64,000 nucleotides of DNA, from the NCBI GenBank assembly GCA_028281945.1, contig JANQIW010000080.1, positions 1 through 64,000 of the forward strand, given 5' to 3'. The position numbers and the translations under genes are program-made. Positions 36,368-45,881 of the stretch are shown in pieces; the first letter of the stretch is position 1, and each line of letters starts with the position of its first letter. The notes below the pieces were generated by a model, which was not told the origin of the DNA, did no database searches, and was given only the letters and a program-made list of their open reading frames with translations. The DNA comes from Prochloraceae cyanobacterium PL24a_bin.78 (GTDB lineage Bacteria; Cyanobacteriota; Cyanobacteriia; Cyanobacteriales; JANQIW01).

Positions 36368-39300
36368 ATGGCATCTCAACTAAATACTATTCAAGGCATA
36401 CAAACAGAAGAAGAAATAAATTTAATAGAATTTGAAACCGCAGTTATTACTCTTGAAGATCAGTCTTTTGAAATTCAACAAACAAACTTTGGCGTAAATC
36501 CTGCTTTTGATTTAATTGGTTTAACTGATTTAAGAAATGATCCTCAATTTGCAGGAATTGATGGCAGTGGAGTATCTGTGGTGGTAATCGATACGGGATT
36601 AGATCAAAATCATCCTCTGCTCGCTCCTAATTATTTAAATGGCTTTGATTTTGTTAATAATAGTAATAATCCTATAGATACTCAAGGTCATGGCACTCAT
36701 GTATCAGGAATCGTGGGAGCTGCTGATCCAAATATCGGTGTTGCACCAGATGTAGGATTAATTGGTTTACAAGTATTTGAAGATAGTGGTACTGCTTTTA
36801 ATTCAACTATTGAAGATGCTTTGGAATGGGTTTTAGATAATCAGGAAAGATATAATATTGTTGCTGTTAATTTATCTCTAGGTGCAGGTTTTTTTACTTC
36901 TGAATCTAATGTTTTTGGTGATTTATTAATTGATGATATTCAAAGACTAGAAGAAGAAGGGGTTACTGTTGTGGCAGCAGCGGGTAATTCTTTTAGTAGT
37001 AATCAGTCTCAAAATTTGGCAGCACCTGCTATTTATAGTACTTTGGCTGTTGGTGCCGTTTGGCAAGATGGAGTTAATTCTAATGTTAGATTCTCTAGTG
37101 GTGCAACTGATTTTACTACAGGAGCCGATCGTCTCACCAGTTTTACTCAACGCTTAGATGATGATCATGTAATTTTTGCCCCTGGTGCTTTCATTAATAG
37201 TACAGTGCCTGGTGGGGGTTTTGAGCAATTTGCAGGAACTTCACAAGCATCCCCAATTGTGGCTGGTTCAGTGGCTTTACTCCAAGAAATCGCACTTGAA
37301 TTCGGAGGGCGTTTATTATCTCCAGAAGAAATTGTAGATATTATTACTTCTACTGGGGATAGAATTTTTGATGGGGATGATGAAAATGATAATGTTAATA
37401 ATACAAATACTGACTATCTTAGATTGAATATTCATAATGCTGCCCTTGAAGTACAAAGGCGTTTTGGAGTGATTGCGCCGCCATCAGAGGGAGGTATAAT
37501 TGGTGATGCTAATGGCACTATTACAGGGGCAATTTTTGGACCAATTCTTGATGGAAGAGTGGTTAATCCTATTGCCGGTTCTATTGGTATTGATGGTAAT
37601 TCTACTAATATTGGAAATACGGATGTTGATATTTTTCGATTTGAGGTTGTTTCCCCTAGTAATGTCAATATTGAGGTGATTTCTAATGCTTCTAATCCTG
37701 ATGATTTTGATAGTTTTCTTCGTCTTTTTGATGCTTCTGGAAATGAGTTGATTTCTGATGATGATGGTGGAGAAGGTTTGTTTTCTGAAATTGATATTGA
37801 ACTTGATCCGGGGACTTATTTTGTTGGTGTTAGTGGCTTTAATAATAGCAATTATAATCCTAATATTGCTGGTAGTGGTGTGGCAGGAGAAACGGGAAAT
37901 TATGCTCTAGATTTTAATCTAATTAATGATGATTCTAATGGAATTATTAGTGGTGCTATACCTGTTAATTTGGGAAGTAATTCAGATCCTTTAACGTTTA
38001 GCGGCTTTATTGGTGATGATTTAGGGAATTCTGTTGGCGGTGCTGATGTGGATTTATATGAGATTGTTGTTCCTGATAATGGGGTTTTATTTATTGATAT
38101 TGATACTCCTTTTTTGACTGATTTTGTAGATTCTTTTCTCCGTCTTTTTGATGCTAATGGTAATGCTTTATTTTTTAGTAATGGAAGTCTGGCTGAAAGT
38201 GATAATAATTTGTCTTTTGATGTGGATGGAAATTTAACTGAATTTACTGATTTTCAGTTTCCTGGTTTTGTTTTTGATGAACCTAATGATCGCACTTTTT
38301 TTAGTGGACATGATACTGATAGTTTTTTAGGAATTATTGTTGAAAGAGGCGATGTTTTTCATATTGGGGTTTCTGATTCTGCTAACCAAAATTATGATCC
38401 TAATAACCTCAATAATCGATCGGCTTTAGGCAGTGGTGGTTCTTATGATTTAATTATTGATTTTGTTAATAATGATGTCAATGGTAGCATTACTCAAGCT
38501 GTAAGTGGTATTTCTCTTCCTTTGATTGGCCAAGGTGGTTCTATTGGTTTTGATAATAGTGATTTGGCAGTGGGCGATCGAGATGTTGATTTTGTAAGAA
38601 TTAATTCTGAAAATGCTGGGATTTTGGAAATAGATATTGATTCTTTAGGTGATTTTTCTAATCAAAATCCTGTTAATACTTCTATTTTTTTGTTTGATGG
38701 TGATGGTAATCAGATTGCTTTTAATGATGATAATTTTAATGATGATAATCAGTTTGGAGTGCTAGATCCTCTTTTACAAATCCCTATAGAGGCAAATCAA
38801 GACTATTTTGTGGCAATTACGGGTTTTGGTAATGATAATTTTGATCCTTTCCAATTAGGTAGTGGTAGTGGAGGAGAAACTGGAGATTATACTTTTAATA
38901 GTAGTTTATTACCTCTGACTCAAATTAGTAATTTGTCCGATAATATTATTAATAATAATGGGGTGCAAAGTGTTAGTATTGGTGACGAAATATTTGCTAA
39001 CATTGGTTCGGATAATAGTCTATTTTTAGGGGATACTGATGTTGATATTTATAGTTTTATTCCAAGTGTTAGTCAAAGAGTAAATATTTTTACCACTACC
39101 AATGAGCAATTTAGTACTGATACTTTTCTTCGCTTATTCGATGCTAATGGTAACGAATTGGCTGCTAATGATGATCGAAATAATACTACTAGAGGTAGTT
39201 TATTACAGGTTGATGTTACTGCTGGACAGGAATACTTTATTGGTATAAATGGTGCTGGCGATGAACCGAGTGATTATAATCCTATTACTGGTGATGGTGT

Positions 39301-39730
39301 TAATTCTGGTGTGGAAGGTGATTATATTTTAGGTATTACGGAATTTCAAGAATTTGTAAATTCTGATGCTACTATCGATATTGATAATAATGGAGAAGTG
39401 GATGCTTTGACTGATGGTTTACTAATTATTCGTCATTTGTTTGGTTTTACTGAGGATTCACTAGTGAATGGTGTTCTTGCTAGTAATGCTCAAAGGAATT
39501 CTCCTAGTGAGATTGGGGAATTTTTGTTTGGAGTTGAGGAGATTCTTGATGTTGATGATAATGGAAATGTGGATGCGTTGACGGATGGTTTGTTAATTAT
39601 TCGTCATTTATTTGGTTTTACTGGGAATTCTTTGGTTAATGGTGTGGTTGCTAATGATGCTGAAAGGGATTCTGCTAGTGAAATTCAGGGTTATCTTGAT
39701 TCTATTATTCCTTCTGGAGATTTTGGTTAA
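36368..39730 (+). CDS. subtilisin-like S8 protease with PPC and dockerin/EF-hand-like repeats
   Basis: This 1120-aa protease has the catalytic triad Asp75 (VVVIDTGLD), His108 (QGHGTHVSG) and Ser292 (GTSQASPIVAG), with the oxyanion Asn207 (AAAGNS). After the catalytic domain (about 55-365) come four pre-peptidase C-terminal (PPC)-like beta domains at about 420-505, 560-715, 735-835 and 885-985. Each has a DVD start and an FLRLFDANGN-type turn. Two calcium-binding dockerin-like repeats end the protein: DIDNNGEVDALTDG (1004) and DVDDNGNVDALTDG (1061), each followed by LLIIRHLFGF. No Sec signal peptide is visible, so export would need another route such as type I secretion. Confidence 0.9.
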   Translation: MASQLNTIQGIQTEEEINLIEFETAVITLEDQSFEIQQTNFGVNPAFDLIGLTDLRNDPQFAGIDGSGVSVVVIDTGLDQNHPLLAPNYLNGFDFVNNSNNPIDTQGHGTHVSGIVGAADPNIGVAPDVGLIGLQVFEDSGTAFNSTIEDALEWVLDNQERYNIVAVNLSLGAGFFTSESNVFGDLLIDDIQRLEEEGVTVVAAAGNSFSSNQSQNLAAPAIYSTLAVGAVWQDGVNSNVRFSSGATDFTTGADRLTSFTQRLDDDHVIFAPGAFINSTVPGGGFEQFAGTSQASPIVAGSVALLQEIALEFGGRLLSPEEIVDIITSTGDRIFDGDDENDNVNNTNTDYLRLNIHNAALEVQRRFGVIAPPSEGGIIGDANGTITGAIFGPILDGRVVNPIAGSIGIDGNSTNIGNTDVDIFRFEVVSPSNVNIEVISNASNPDDFDSFLRLFDASGNELISDDDGGEGLFSEIDIELDPGTYFVGVSGFNNSNYNPNIAGSGVAGETGNYALDFNLINDDSNGIISGAIPVNLGSNSDPLTFSGFIGDDLGNSVGGADVDLYEIVVPDNGVLFIDIDTPFLTDFVDSFLRLFDANGNALFFSNGSLAESDNNLSFDVDGNLTEFTDFQFPGFVFDEPNDRTFFSGHDTDSFLGIIVERGDVFHIGVSDSANQNYDPNNLNNRSALGSGGSYDLIIDFVNNDVNGSITQAVSGISLPLIGQGGSIGFDNSDLAVGDRDVDFVRINSENAGILEIDIDSLGDFSNQNPVNTSIFLFDGDGNQIAFNDDNFNDDNQFGVLDPLLQIPIEANQDYFVAITGFGNDNFDPFQLGSGSGGETGDYTFNSSLLPLTQISNLSDNIINNNGVQSVSIGDEIFANIGSDNSLFLGDTDVDIYSFIPSVSQRVNIFTTTNEQFSTDTFLRLFDANGNELAANDDRNNTTRGSLLQVDVTAGQEYFIGINGAGDEPSDYNPITGDGVNSGVEGDYILGITEFQEFVNSDATIDIDNNGEVDALTDGLLIIRHLFGFTEDSLVNGVLASNAQRNSPSEIGEFLFGVEEILDVDDNGNVDALTDGLLIIRHLFGFTGNSLVNGVVANDAERDSASEIQGYLDSIIPSGDFG

Positions 39731-39803
39731 GGGATAAATATATTCTTTTTTGTTGGTAGCTTATCTCTTTTCCATTATTCTTCGAGTTTAAGAAGTAGTA
39801 ATT

Positions 39804-39912
39804 ATACCAAATCCCCAACTCAAATTGTCTTTATAATTTTCAATCCAATTCTTCTTTTTTTGGGAGTTTCAGCCAATTAAAATAAGCTAACTATGAAAAC
39901 TTGATTTGGTAT
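39804..39912. repeat. 109-bp element with 10-bp terminal inverted repeats
   Basis: The sequence is bounded by ATACCAAATC (39804-39813) and its exact inverse GATTTGGTAT (39903-39912), in the gap after the protease gene. It also contains CAAATTGTCTTTA, shared with the left end of the MITE-like family. No ORF is present. Confidence 0.55.
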
Positions 39913-39961
39913 TAGTAAACTTTATTTTTTGCCCAAATCTGATATTATTTTTTTTGATTAA

Positions 39962-40768
39962 TTATTTATCAGAATACCCCAAAATAAAGAAACTAGTAAT
40001 CTCATTCCAGATACCTTTTTTAGTTACTAAACTTTCTAAAGTAGAATTATAATCAGCCTTAACTGCCTCTAAAGTCTCCGAATCTAAATCTGGTAAAGGG
40101 TGACATAAAGGATTTTGAATCATAACTTCCCAAGATTTCTGGGCTTCGCTTAAACTTAAATAACTACCAAATTGTGACCATGTTACCTCTACTCTTGGAA
40201 AACCAACTTCTTTTAAGAGAGATTCACATTTTTCCTGATTTCCCGTTATGCCATTCCAACTTGGGAAATTAACTCCATATTTTTGGGCAACCTCTCTCAA
40301 TACCAAACCATGAACAAAAGAAGTTTCCGAAAAACCAGTTAATGCCATCAAACCATCTGGCTTAAGAAAAGTTTTCCAGCGTTTCAAAGAAGCATGAGGA
40401 TGGGAAAAATAAGGTAATGCCGAGCAACACATAATTCGATGGAAACTATTAATCGGTAAATCTATAGTTTCAGCATCAGCTTGTAGGAGAGTAATATTGT
40501 TCAAATTATCCGTAGCTATTTTCCTTTGAGCTTGTTGAAGCATTCCTGGGGAAGTATCCACCCCTAAAACTTCTCCATCATTGCCCACCAACTTAGCTGC
40601 CTCAATAGCTACTAAACCCGTGCCTGTAGCCATATCTAAGATTTTTTGTCCTAGTTGGATATCAGCTTTTTCAATTAATTTATGGGCAAGTTGAGGATGA
40701 AAACTACCCTCATCATAGTTGATTCTCTTGTCAAAATAAGTCCTTATTGCTGGTAGTCGATGAAACAT
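39962..40768 (-). CDS. class I SAM-dependent methyltransferase
   Basis: This 268-aa methyltransferase has motif I ILDMATGTGLVAIEAAK (about 43-59), the acidic motif II GEVLGVDTS, and LLQADAETIDLP for motif III. Overall it looks like the UbiE/MenG-related group of small-molecule methyltransferases. The substrate cannot be told. It is convergent with the protease gene and divergent from the sigma factor gene. Confidence 0.85.
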   Translation of the reverse strand: MFHRLPAIRTYFDKRINYDEGSFHPQLAHKLIEKADIQLGQKILDMATGTGLVAIEAAKLVGNDGEVLGVDTSPGMLQQAQRKIATDNLNNITLLQADAETIDLPINSFHRIMCCSALPYFSHPHASLKRWKTFLKPDGLMALTGFSETSFVHGLVLREVAQKYGVNFPSWNGITGNQEKCESLLKEVGFPRVEVTWSQFGSYLSLSEAQKSWEVMIQNPLCHPLPDLDSETLEAVKADYNSTLESLVTKKGIWNEITSFFILGYSDK

Positions 40769-41282
40769 ATTTTCCCCAAAATTAACTGTTTCTGTCTCAA
40801 AAAGCTGGCTATCTCCATTTCAAAATTTTTTAGTATTTAGAATCACTTTCTATAGAATTGATTATTACATAGATTCCTCTTCCATTACCAACTTTAGGAA
40901 AAGCTAAGTACACCAAGAAATTCTACAATTGTTAAAACTTTATCAAAAGTTCGGAGATCCGACTAGCCTAAACTTATTATTTTAATAGTATCTAGATCAT
41001 AATAGTATTAAGTTAATCAAAAAAAATTTTCGATCTATTTAATTAATTTAATTAATTTATTAAGAATATCAAAAAAAATTATCCAGATCGAATGATAACG
41101 ATGAACTTTTTTGCCATCGTTTCTGTCTAAACAAATACAACTAGATCAAGTTAAGTCAAAATTTTACTGACTTGATCGAAAAAACATAACCTAAAGTCTA
41201 GTCTACAACAAAGAATAATTCCAAAATTGGATTGTAAAGGAAAAGATTTTTTGCTTGTAGAAGGAGTAATTAAAGAAATCTT
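40769..41282. other. 514-bp regulatory region upstream of the sigma factor gene
   Basis: This non-coding stretch lies between divergent genes. It contains an AATTAATTTAATTAATTT run near 41040 and a short TCGGAGATCCGA hairpin near 40952. An inverted repeat GATCAAGT / ACTTGATC (41144-41151 and 41170-41177) lies about 105 bp before the sigma factor ATG. A long leader is common for group 2 sigma factor genes. Confidence 0.5.
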
Positions 41283-42284
41283 ATGCCCACTGCCAACAAA
41301 ACCAAATTAAAAGCCAAAGAAAAAACCACTAAAGCTGCTTTCACTGCGGATATGGTTCGTACTTATCTTCAAGAAATAGGTAAAGTGCCTCTCTTAACCC
41401 ACGAACAAGAAATTGTTTATGGCAAACAGGTACAAAAAATGATGTACTTGCTAGAAAAAAAAGAAGAGTTAGAAAAACAACTAGAAAGAGAAGTTAACCG
41501 AAAAGAATGGAGTGAATCTGCCAATATTAGCGAAGAAGAGCTAAAAACTACAATTAATCAAGGAAAGTGGGCCAAGAGGAAAATGATTGAGGCCAATTTG
41601 CGCCTTGTAGTAGCCATTGCCAAGAAATACCAAAAGCGTAATATGGAATTCCTCGATTTAATTCAAGAAGGTAGCTTGGGTTTAGAAAGAGGAGTAGAAA
41701 AATTTGATCCGACAAAAGGATTTAAATTTTCAACTTATGCTTATTGGTGGATTCGTCAAGCCATAACTAGAGCCATTGCCCAACAAGCCCGCACGATTAG
41801 ACTTCCAATCCATATTACCGAAAAACTCAATAAAATTAAGAAAACCCAGAGAGAATTATCTCAAAGACTAGGACGTAGCCCAACGCCAAAAGAAATTGCC
41901 AAAGAATTAGATCTAGAAGCAGCTCAAATCCGAGAATATTTTAGCATGGCTCGTCAACCAATTTCTCTTGATGTCAAAGTTGGGGATAATCAAGATACAG
42001 AATTATCAGAATTGCTTGAAGATGATGGCATTTCTCCTGATCATTACATTACTCAAGAGTTAATGAGACAAGATCTTAATAACTTATTAGATGAGCTTAC
42101 ACCACAACAAAAGGAAGTAGTCTGCCTACGTTATGGTTTAGAAAATGGTAAAGAAATGTCTTTAGCTAAAATTGGACAGCAAATGAATCTCAGCAGAGAA
42201 AGAGTGCGTCAATTAGAACATCAAGCTCTTGCCCATCTACGTAGACGTAGAGGAAATGTTAAAGAGTATATTATTGCTAGTTAA
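41283..42284 (+). CDS. group 2 RNA polymerase sigma factor (SigB/SigD-like)
   Basis: This 333-aa sigma-70 family protein lacks the long N-terminal region of the primary SigA. Region 1.2 is [17 protein letters not shown]. Regions 2.1-2.4 run through [25 protein letters not shown] and [24 protein letters not shown]. Region 3 is next, and region 4.2 carries the helix-turn-helix [20 protein letters not shown]. Length and N-terminus are closest to the SigB/SigD stress and dark/light sigma factors; the exact class is not certain. The ATG follows GAAGGAG at a short distance. Confidence 0.92.
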   Translation: MPTANKTKLKAKEKTTKAAFTADMVRTYLQEIGKVPLLTHEQEIVYGKQVQKMMYLLEKKEELEKQLEREVNRKEWSESANISEEELKTTINQGKWAKRKMIEANLRLVVAIAKKYQKRNMEFLDLIQEGSLGLERGVEKFDPTKGFKFSTYAYWWIRQAITRAIAQQARTIRLPIHITEKLNKIKKTQRELSQRLGRSPTPKEIAKELDLEAAQIREYFSMARQPISLDVKVGDNQDTELSELLEDDGISPDHYITQELMRQDLNNLLDELTPQQKEVVCLRYGLENGKEMSLAKIGQQMNLSRERVRQLEHQALAHLRRRRGNVKEYIIAS

Positions 42285-42287
42285 TTG

Positions 42288-42383
42288 AGAAGCATCCCCG
42301 GATACTTTTTTATCGGGATCTCCTATTCCTCATGGTGGAATAGAGTAAGCTCTATTCTATATTATATATAGTGGGGTGCTTCT
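42288..42383 (+). other. 96-nt highly self-complementary element after the sigma factor gene
   Basis: The outer arms AGAAGCATCCCC (42288) and GGGGTGCTTCT (42373) pair over 11 bp with one bulge. Inside are GAATAGAG-TAAG-CTCTATTC (8 bp), CTATAT-TAT-ATATAG (6 bp), and the mutually exclusive pairings CCCGGATA with TATCGGG and CTATTCC with GGAATAG. It begins 4 bp after the stop. It may be a structured 3' UTR or small RNA, a terminator or a miniature mobile element; which one cannot be decided from sequence alone. Confidence 0.55.
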
Positions 42384-42745
42384 AATCAGCTTTGATTAAG
42401 TAATATCTAAATTATCTTCAAACTAATTTTGATCTAAAGTAGGATTAATTCTAGTAATTGGCTATAGTTTAGAAATTTGCTTTTGGTTTTAATCAATTGA
42501 ATTATATAAGAAAGAATTTTATAAGAAAATATTTTAAACCTTATTAAGAATTATGATGTATAAGTTATTGTATTATAGCATTTAAGTTTTTTTTAAAATT
42601 TTCCGGAATTGAACCTCTAAGCAATGAAGTATTTATTAAGAATTTATTAGCTATTAACAAACTAATTTAATATTAAAAGTAAGAGATAAATATTTCGTTG
42701 GAAAATCGATACACAAAACATCGATGGAGGCAATAAAAACTAAAA
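42384..42745. other. non-coding gap
   Basis: AT-rich sequence between the structured element and the next gene. It should hold the promoter of the secreted protein gene; no clear boxes or repeats were recognised. Confidence 0.35.
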
Positions 42746-43240
42746 ATGCAATTGACAAAAATTTTACCATCATTATTTTCTAAAGTATCTCAACTAGGTT
42801 TGATTTTAACATTGGGCATGATGAGTGCCAATGCTGTCTTAGCTTTAAGTATTAAAGATAACTCAGAGACAAATCATAGCCCATTAGCCAATGGCACTTA
42901 TCTTTATGGAGAATCCCCTCAACCAGATAAGATAGGCAAAGAATATATCGTATTTAGAGTATTTCAAAATCGAGTAATAGGAGCATTTTACCTACCATAT
43001 TCAGAATTTAGTTGTTTTTATGGCAATATGGAAGCTAACCAGATGAAATTATCCATCGTCGATCCCTATGACAAAACAGTTACTTATGACAATAGTATCG
43101 CTTTTCGAGAGCTTTCCCCCATCGCAGCATCTGATAATAGAATTAGCCGGTCAGTTGGTTTAGAAGGATATCATCAAATTAACCAAGTTAGCCAAAACGA
43201 TCGACGAATACTTAATACTTGTCTAGAAGAATATCGATAA
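42746..43240 (+). CDS. conserved secreted protein of unknown function
   Basis: This 164-aa protein has a signal peptide (SQLGLILTLGMMSANAVLA, cleavage near residue 34). The mature region starts with NGTYLYGESPQPDKIGKEYIVF and continues with VIGAFYLPYSEFSCFYG, a pattern I associate with cyanobacterial proteins of unknown function. Two Cys residues (CFYG and NTCLEE) could form a disulfide outside the cytoplasm. It has no obvious operon partner. Confidence 0.65.
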   Translation: MQLTKILPSLFSKVSQLGLILTLGMMSANAVLALSIKDNSETNHSPLANGTYLYGESPQPDKIGKEYIVFRVFQNRVIGAFYLPYSEFSCFYGNMEANQMKLSIVDPYDKTVTYDNSIAFRELSPIAASDNRISRSVGLEGYHQINQVSQNDRRILNTCLEEYR

Positions 43241-43271
43241 ATTTGGAATTTAACAAGTCAATTCAAAGAAA

Positions 43272-43414
43272 TTAATTGAGAGAAGTTAATTGAGAGAAGA
43301 AAATTACACACTTTAAGGAATTGAAAAAGAACTATTGACAACTGAAGATATTGAGAATTGAAAATTGAGAGTAGAAAGTAAACAATTTAAAGTAAACAAT
43401 TTAAAGTAAACAAA
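43272..43414. repeat. short direct repeats in the gap before cobO
   Basis: TTAATTGAGAGAAG is repeated twice in tandem (43272-43299). AAAGTAAACAATTT occurs twice and then partly a third time (43375-43414). The surrounding gap (43241-43519) is rich in TTGAGAATTG-like words and contains no gene. Confidence 0.7.
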
Positions 43415-43519
43415 TCTACAAATTAAGACACTAAATTGAGAAATAATGATTGAGAATTGGAAATTAACCATCCATCAAAAGATAAATTCAAACCAACAAA
43501 TTGAGATTCAAAACCATAA

Positions 43520-44137
43520 TTAAAATTCAATCCCAGGTTGAGCTTTAATACCTTGTTCTCGAAAAGGATGTTTAATTAAAGTCATTTCCGTTACTAAATC
43601 TGCTTTTTCAATTATTGGAGAAGGAGCACCTCTACCAGTCAAAATCACATGGGAATCCTCTGGCTTTTGTTCCAAACCAGTTAAAACTTGATCCACTGGG
43701 AGATAACCTAATTTCATCGCAACATTAACTTCATCCAGAAGTACCAACTTATAATCTTCATTGAGAATAAATTCTAAGCTACTTTGCCAAGCCTCTGCGG
43801 TTTTTTCTATATCCCTTTGACGATCTTGAGTTTCCCAAGTAAACCCTTCTCCCATGGCCTTAAAAACTAATTGCCCTTCTTTTTCCCAATGACTTAAGGC
43901 AATCTTCTCTCCGGGTTCCCAACCACCTTTGATAAACTGGATAATGGCTACCTTATAACCACGACCTAGCGATCGTAAAACCATCCCCAAAGCCGCAGTT
44001 GTTTTTCCCTTGCCATGGCCAGTATTAACGATAATTAAGCCTTTAGATTCTTTCATTTGCGCAAGACGTTGATCTTGAACTTCCTTACGCCGCTGCATTT
44101 TCTTTTTATGATCTAGATCTGTAGAAATAATTTTCAC
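43520..44137 (-). CDS. cobO: cob(I)yrinic acid a,c-diamide adenosyltransferase
   Basis: This 205-aa CobO/BtuR/CobA-type enzyme transfers the adenosyl group of ATP to cobalt in the corrin ring. The nucleotide loop NTGHGKGKTTAALG is at about residues 37-50, with IIQFIKGGWEPGE and VLLDEVNVAMKLGYL further on, and the length is usual. It belongs to the cobalamin pathway together with the CbiG-CobJ fusion and cobB about 8-13 kb away. It is downstream of the dehydrogenase gene on the same strand, 85 bp apart. Confidence 0.93.
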   Translation of the reverse strand: MKIISTDLDHKKKMQRRKEVQDQRLAQMKESKGLIIVNTGHGKGKTTAALGMVLRSLGRGYKVAIIQFIKGGWEPGEKIALSHWEKEGQLVFKAMGEGFTWETQDRQRDIEKTAEAWQSSLEFILNEDYKLVLLDEVNVAMKLGYLPVDQVLTGLEQKPEDSHVILTGRGAPSPIIEKADLVTEMTLIKHPFREQGIKAQPGIEF

Positions 44138-44200
44138 CTCTTATTTAGATTGATTGAGATTTAGATTATTGAAAATATCTTATCTCAAGATTGAATTGTT

Positions 44201-44240
44201 ATTAGTTCTTAGTTCTTAATTATTAGTTATTAGTTTTTAC
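44201..44240. repeat. degenerate heptamer repeat at the dehydrogenase stop
   Basis: Variants of ATTAGTT/CTTAGTT run across the gene end (TTAGTTCTTAGTTCTTAATT and on), including the last codons of the dehydrogenase. It resembles the STRR repeats elsewhere in the window. Confidence 0.5.
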
Positions 44241-45113
44241 TTCTTTTTCATAAGCTCGAATCATTGCTTGAGTACCACAAAAAGCACCTTCACCATCATC
44301 AAGCTGTTGAACTAATTTAAACAAGCGATCGGCTAAATCCACTCCAGGGAAATTCTCTTCACTGGTTTCTTGAACTAATCTTAAATCCTTGAGAATATGT
44401 TTTACCATAAAACCGGGGGAAAAATCCTCCTCTATCATCTTTGGACCCAAATTAGATAAAGCCCAAGATCCAGCAGCACCAGTACTACAAACTTTTACAA
44501 TTAAATTGGGATCGATGGATTGATGTTTAGCAATTTTAATGGCTTCACATAAGCCTACCATAGTTAGAGAAGCTAATACTTGATTACAAAGTTTTACACC
44601 TTGGCCACTACCAACTGGCCCGCATAAATGAATATTTTTTCCCATGGTTTCAAACAAAGGCAGGCACTCTTCAAAGTCATTAGCCTCTCCTCCTACCATG
44701 ATAGTTAGAGTACCATTAATTGCACCAATATCACCCCCGGAAACAGGAGCATCTAAAAAACGGAGTTGATGTTGCTTTAAGTCGTTACCGATTTTAAGGG
44801 CAGCTTTCGATCCTATAGTACTCATATCCACGATTAAACTACCAGCAGGGGCAAATTTGGCTATTCCTTCCGTCCCTAAAATTACTTCTTCCACATCTGG
44901 CACATCTCCTAAGCAAGTAAAGATTATCTCAGCATTACTTACTGCCTCTTGGAGGGTGGATGAAATGTTTACGCCTCCTTGTTTTGCTATTTCTATCCCA
45001 GGGCGATTGGGAGTTCGATTCCAGCCTTTAACTTGGTATCCTTTTTTGGCGATATTGGCTGCCATAGGACCCCCCATTACTCCGAGTCCACAAAAAGCGA
45101 TTTGTTTATCCAT
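44223..45113 (-). CDS. 3-hydroxyisobutyrate dehydrogenase family oxidoreductase
   Basis: This 296-aa NAD(P)-dependent beta-hydroxyacid dehydrogenase has the N-terminal Rossmann motif FCGLGVMGGPMAANIAKKG, the substrate-loop DAPVSGGDIGA (about 121-131) and a catalytic-Lys helix GQGVKLCNQVL. Cyanobacterial relatives act as glyoxylate or succinic-semialdehyde reductases, so that is the likely role, but the true substrate cannot be read. The last codons lie in a heptamer repeat. Confidence 0.87.
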   Translation of the reverse strand: MDKQIAFCGLGVMGGPMAANIAKKGYQVKGWNRTPNRPGIEIAKQGGVNISSTLQEAVSNAEIIFTCLGDVPDVEEVILGTEGIAKFAPAGSLIVDMSTIGSKAALKIGNDLKQHQLRFLDAPVSGGDIGAINGTLTIMVGGEANDFEECLPLFETMGKNIHLCGPVGSGQGVKLCNQVLASLTMVGLCEAIKIAKHQSIDPNLIVKVCSTGAAGSWALSNLGPKMIEEDFSPGFMVKHILKDLRLVQETSEENFPGVDLADRLFKLVQQLDDGEGAFCGTQAMIRAYEKEVKTNN

Positions 45114-45263
45114 GGTGCTTTTCCTAACTATCTATTTGATCAAAACTAGGGTAACAATAAATCTCTCTTCCTTTCAAATCAAAGTTTGGGCTGTTTAAAT
45201 AATAATTTGATATAATATTAATGTAATCTTAACATAGCCGAAATTGACAGTAATTTATAAATC

Positions 45264-45833
45264 ATGACCATCACAAGAGAAATTTACTGGAATAAGTTAG
45301 CACAAATCAAAGAACTAAAAGAGTTTTTTGAAGAAGATTTTGAAGGATTTAAAAAGCTGATCCAAGATAATATTCAAGAGATTGAAAAATTTTCTCCTCA
45401 AGCTTTAGATAATTTTGCTAAATTGCGGGTATTAGAAGTAACTAATGGTTGTACTCAATGGGCTTTTCGTCGAGGGGATAAAGAGTGTTTATCCGTGGAA
45501 CAAACCCGGGAATGTATGAAGGTTGTTATGGGTTTTATGAAACGTTCAGAATTATATTTTCCTAGTGAAGGGCAGATAGAATTTGATGAAGCTCAAAAAA
45601 AATTTATGAAAGATATTAGAAATCTATTTATAAAAGCATTTAAAAAAAATGTTCCGGGATTACAAAGTCAATTTCATGGTACATCAACGGCACAATTTAT
45701 TGTCTATGGTCATGAGAGATTATATAAAGCTATGGCATTAGTTAAACAAGATTATGAATATCTTTTCTCTCCTTACTATATAGAAAGGGGACAAAAATAT
45801 ATTGGTGCTTATTTAGAAGGATATAGTAGTTAA
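45264..45833 (+). CDS. unknown alpha-helical protein
   Basis: I do not recognise this 189-aa protein. It seems mostly helical and charged, with no TM or signal peptide. Visible blocks are FAKLRVLEVTNGCTQWAFRRG, FMKRSELYFPSEGQIEFDEA and FHGTSTAQFIVYGHERLYKA. The single-gene setting, with a TATAAT at 45211-45216 about 48 bp before the ATG, suggests its own promoter. A conserved Cys and several aromatic residues may matter, but no function is offered. Confidence 0.6.
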   Translation: MTITREIYWNKLAQIKELKEFFEEDFEGFKKLIQDNIQEIEKFSPQALDNFAKLRVLEVTNGCTQWAFRRGDKECLSVEQTRECMKVVMGFMKRSELYFPSEGQIEFDEAQKKFMKDIRNLFIKAFKKNVPGLQSQFHGTSTAQFIVYGHERLYKAMALVKQDYEYLFSPYYIERGQKYIGAYLEGYSS

Positions 45834-45881
45834 TAATATAAATGTAAGATTAATTATCTTTTATAAAAAAACCTTAAAAAA

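Noticed and set aside
45003-45035. tRNA-like GGAGTTCGATTCCAG word
   Set aside because: It lies inside the dehydrogenase coding region, and no acceptor stem or anticodon arm can be built around it.
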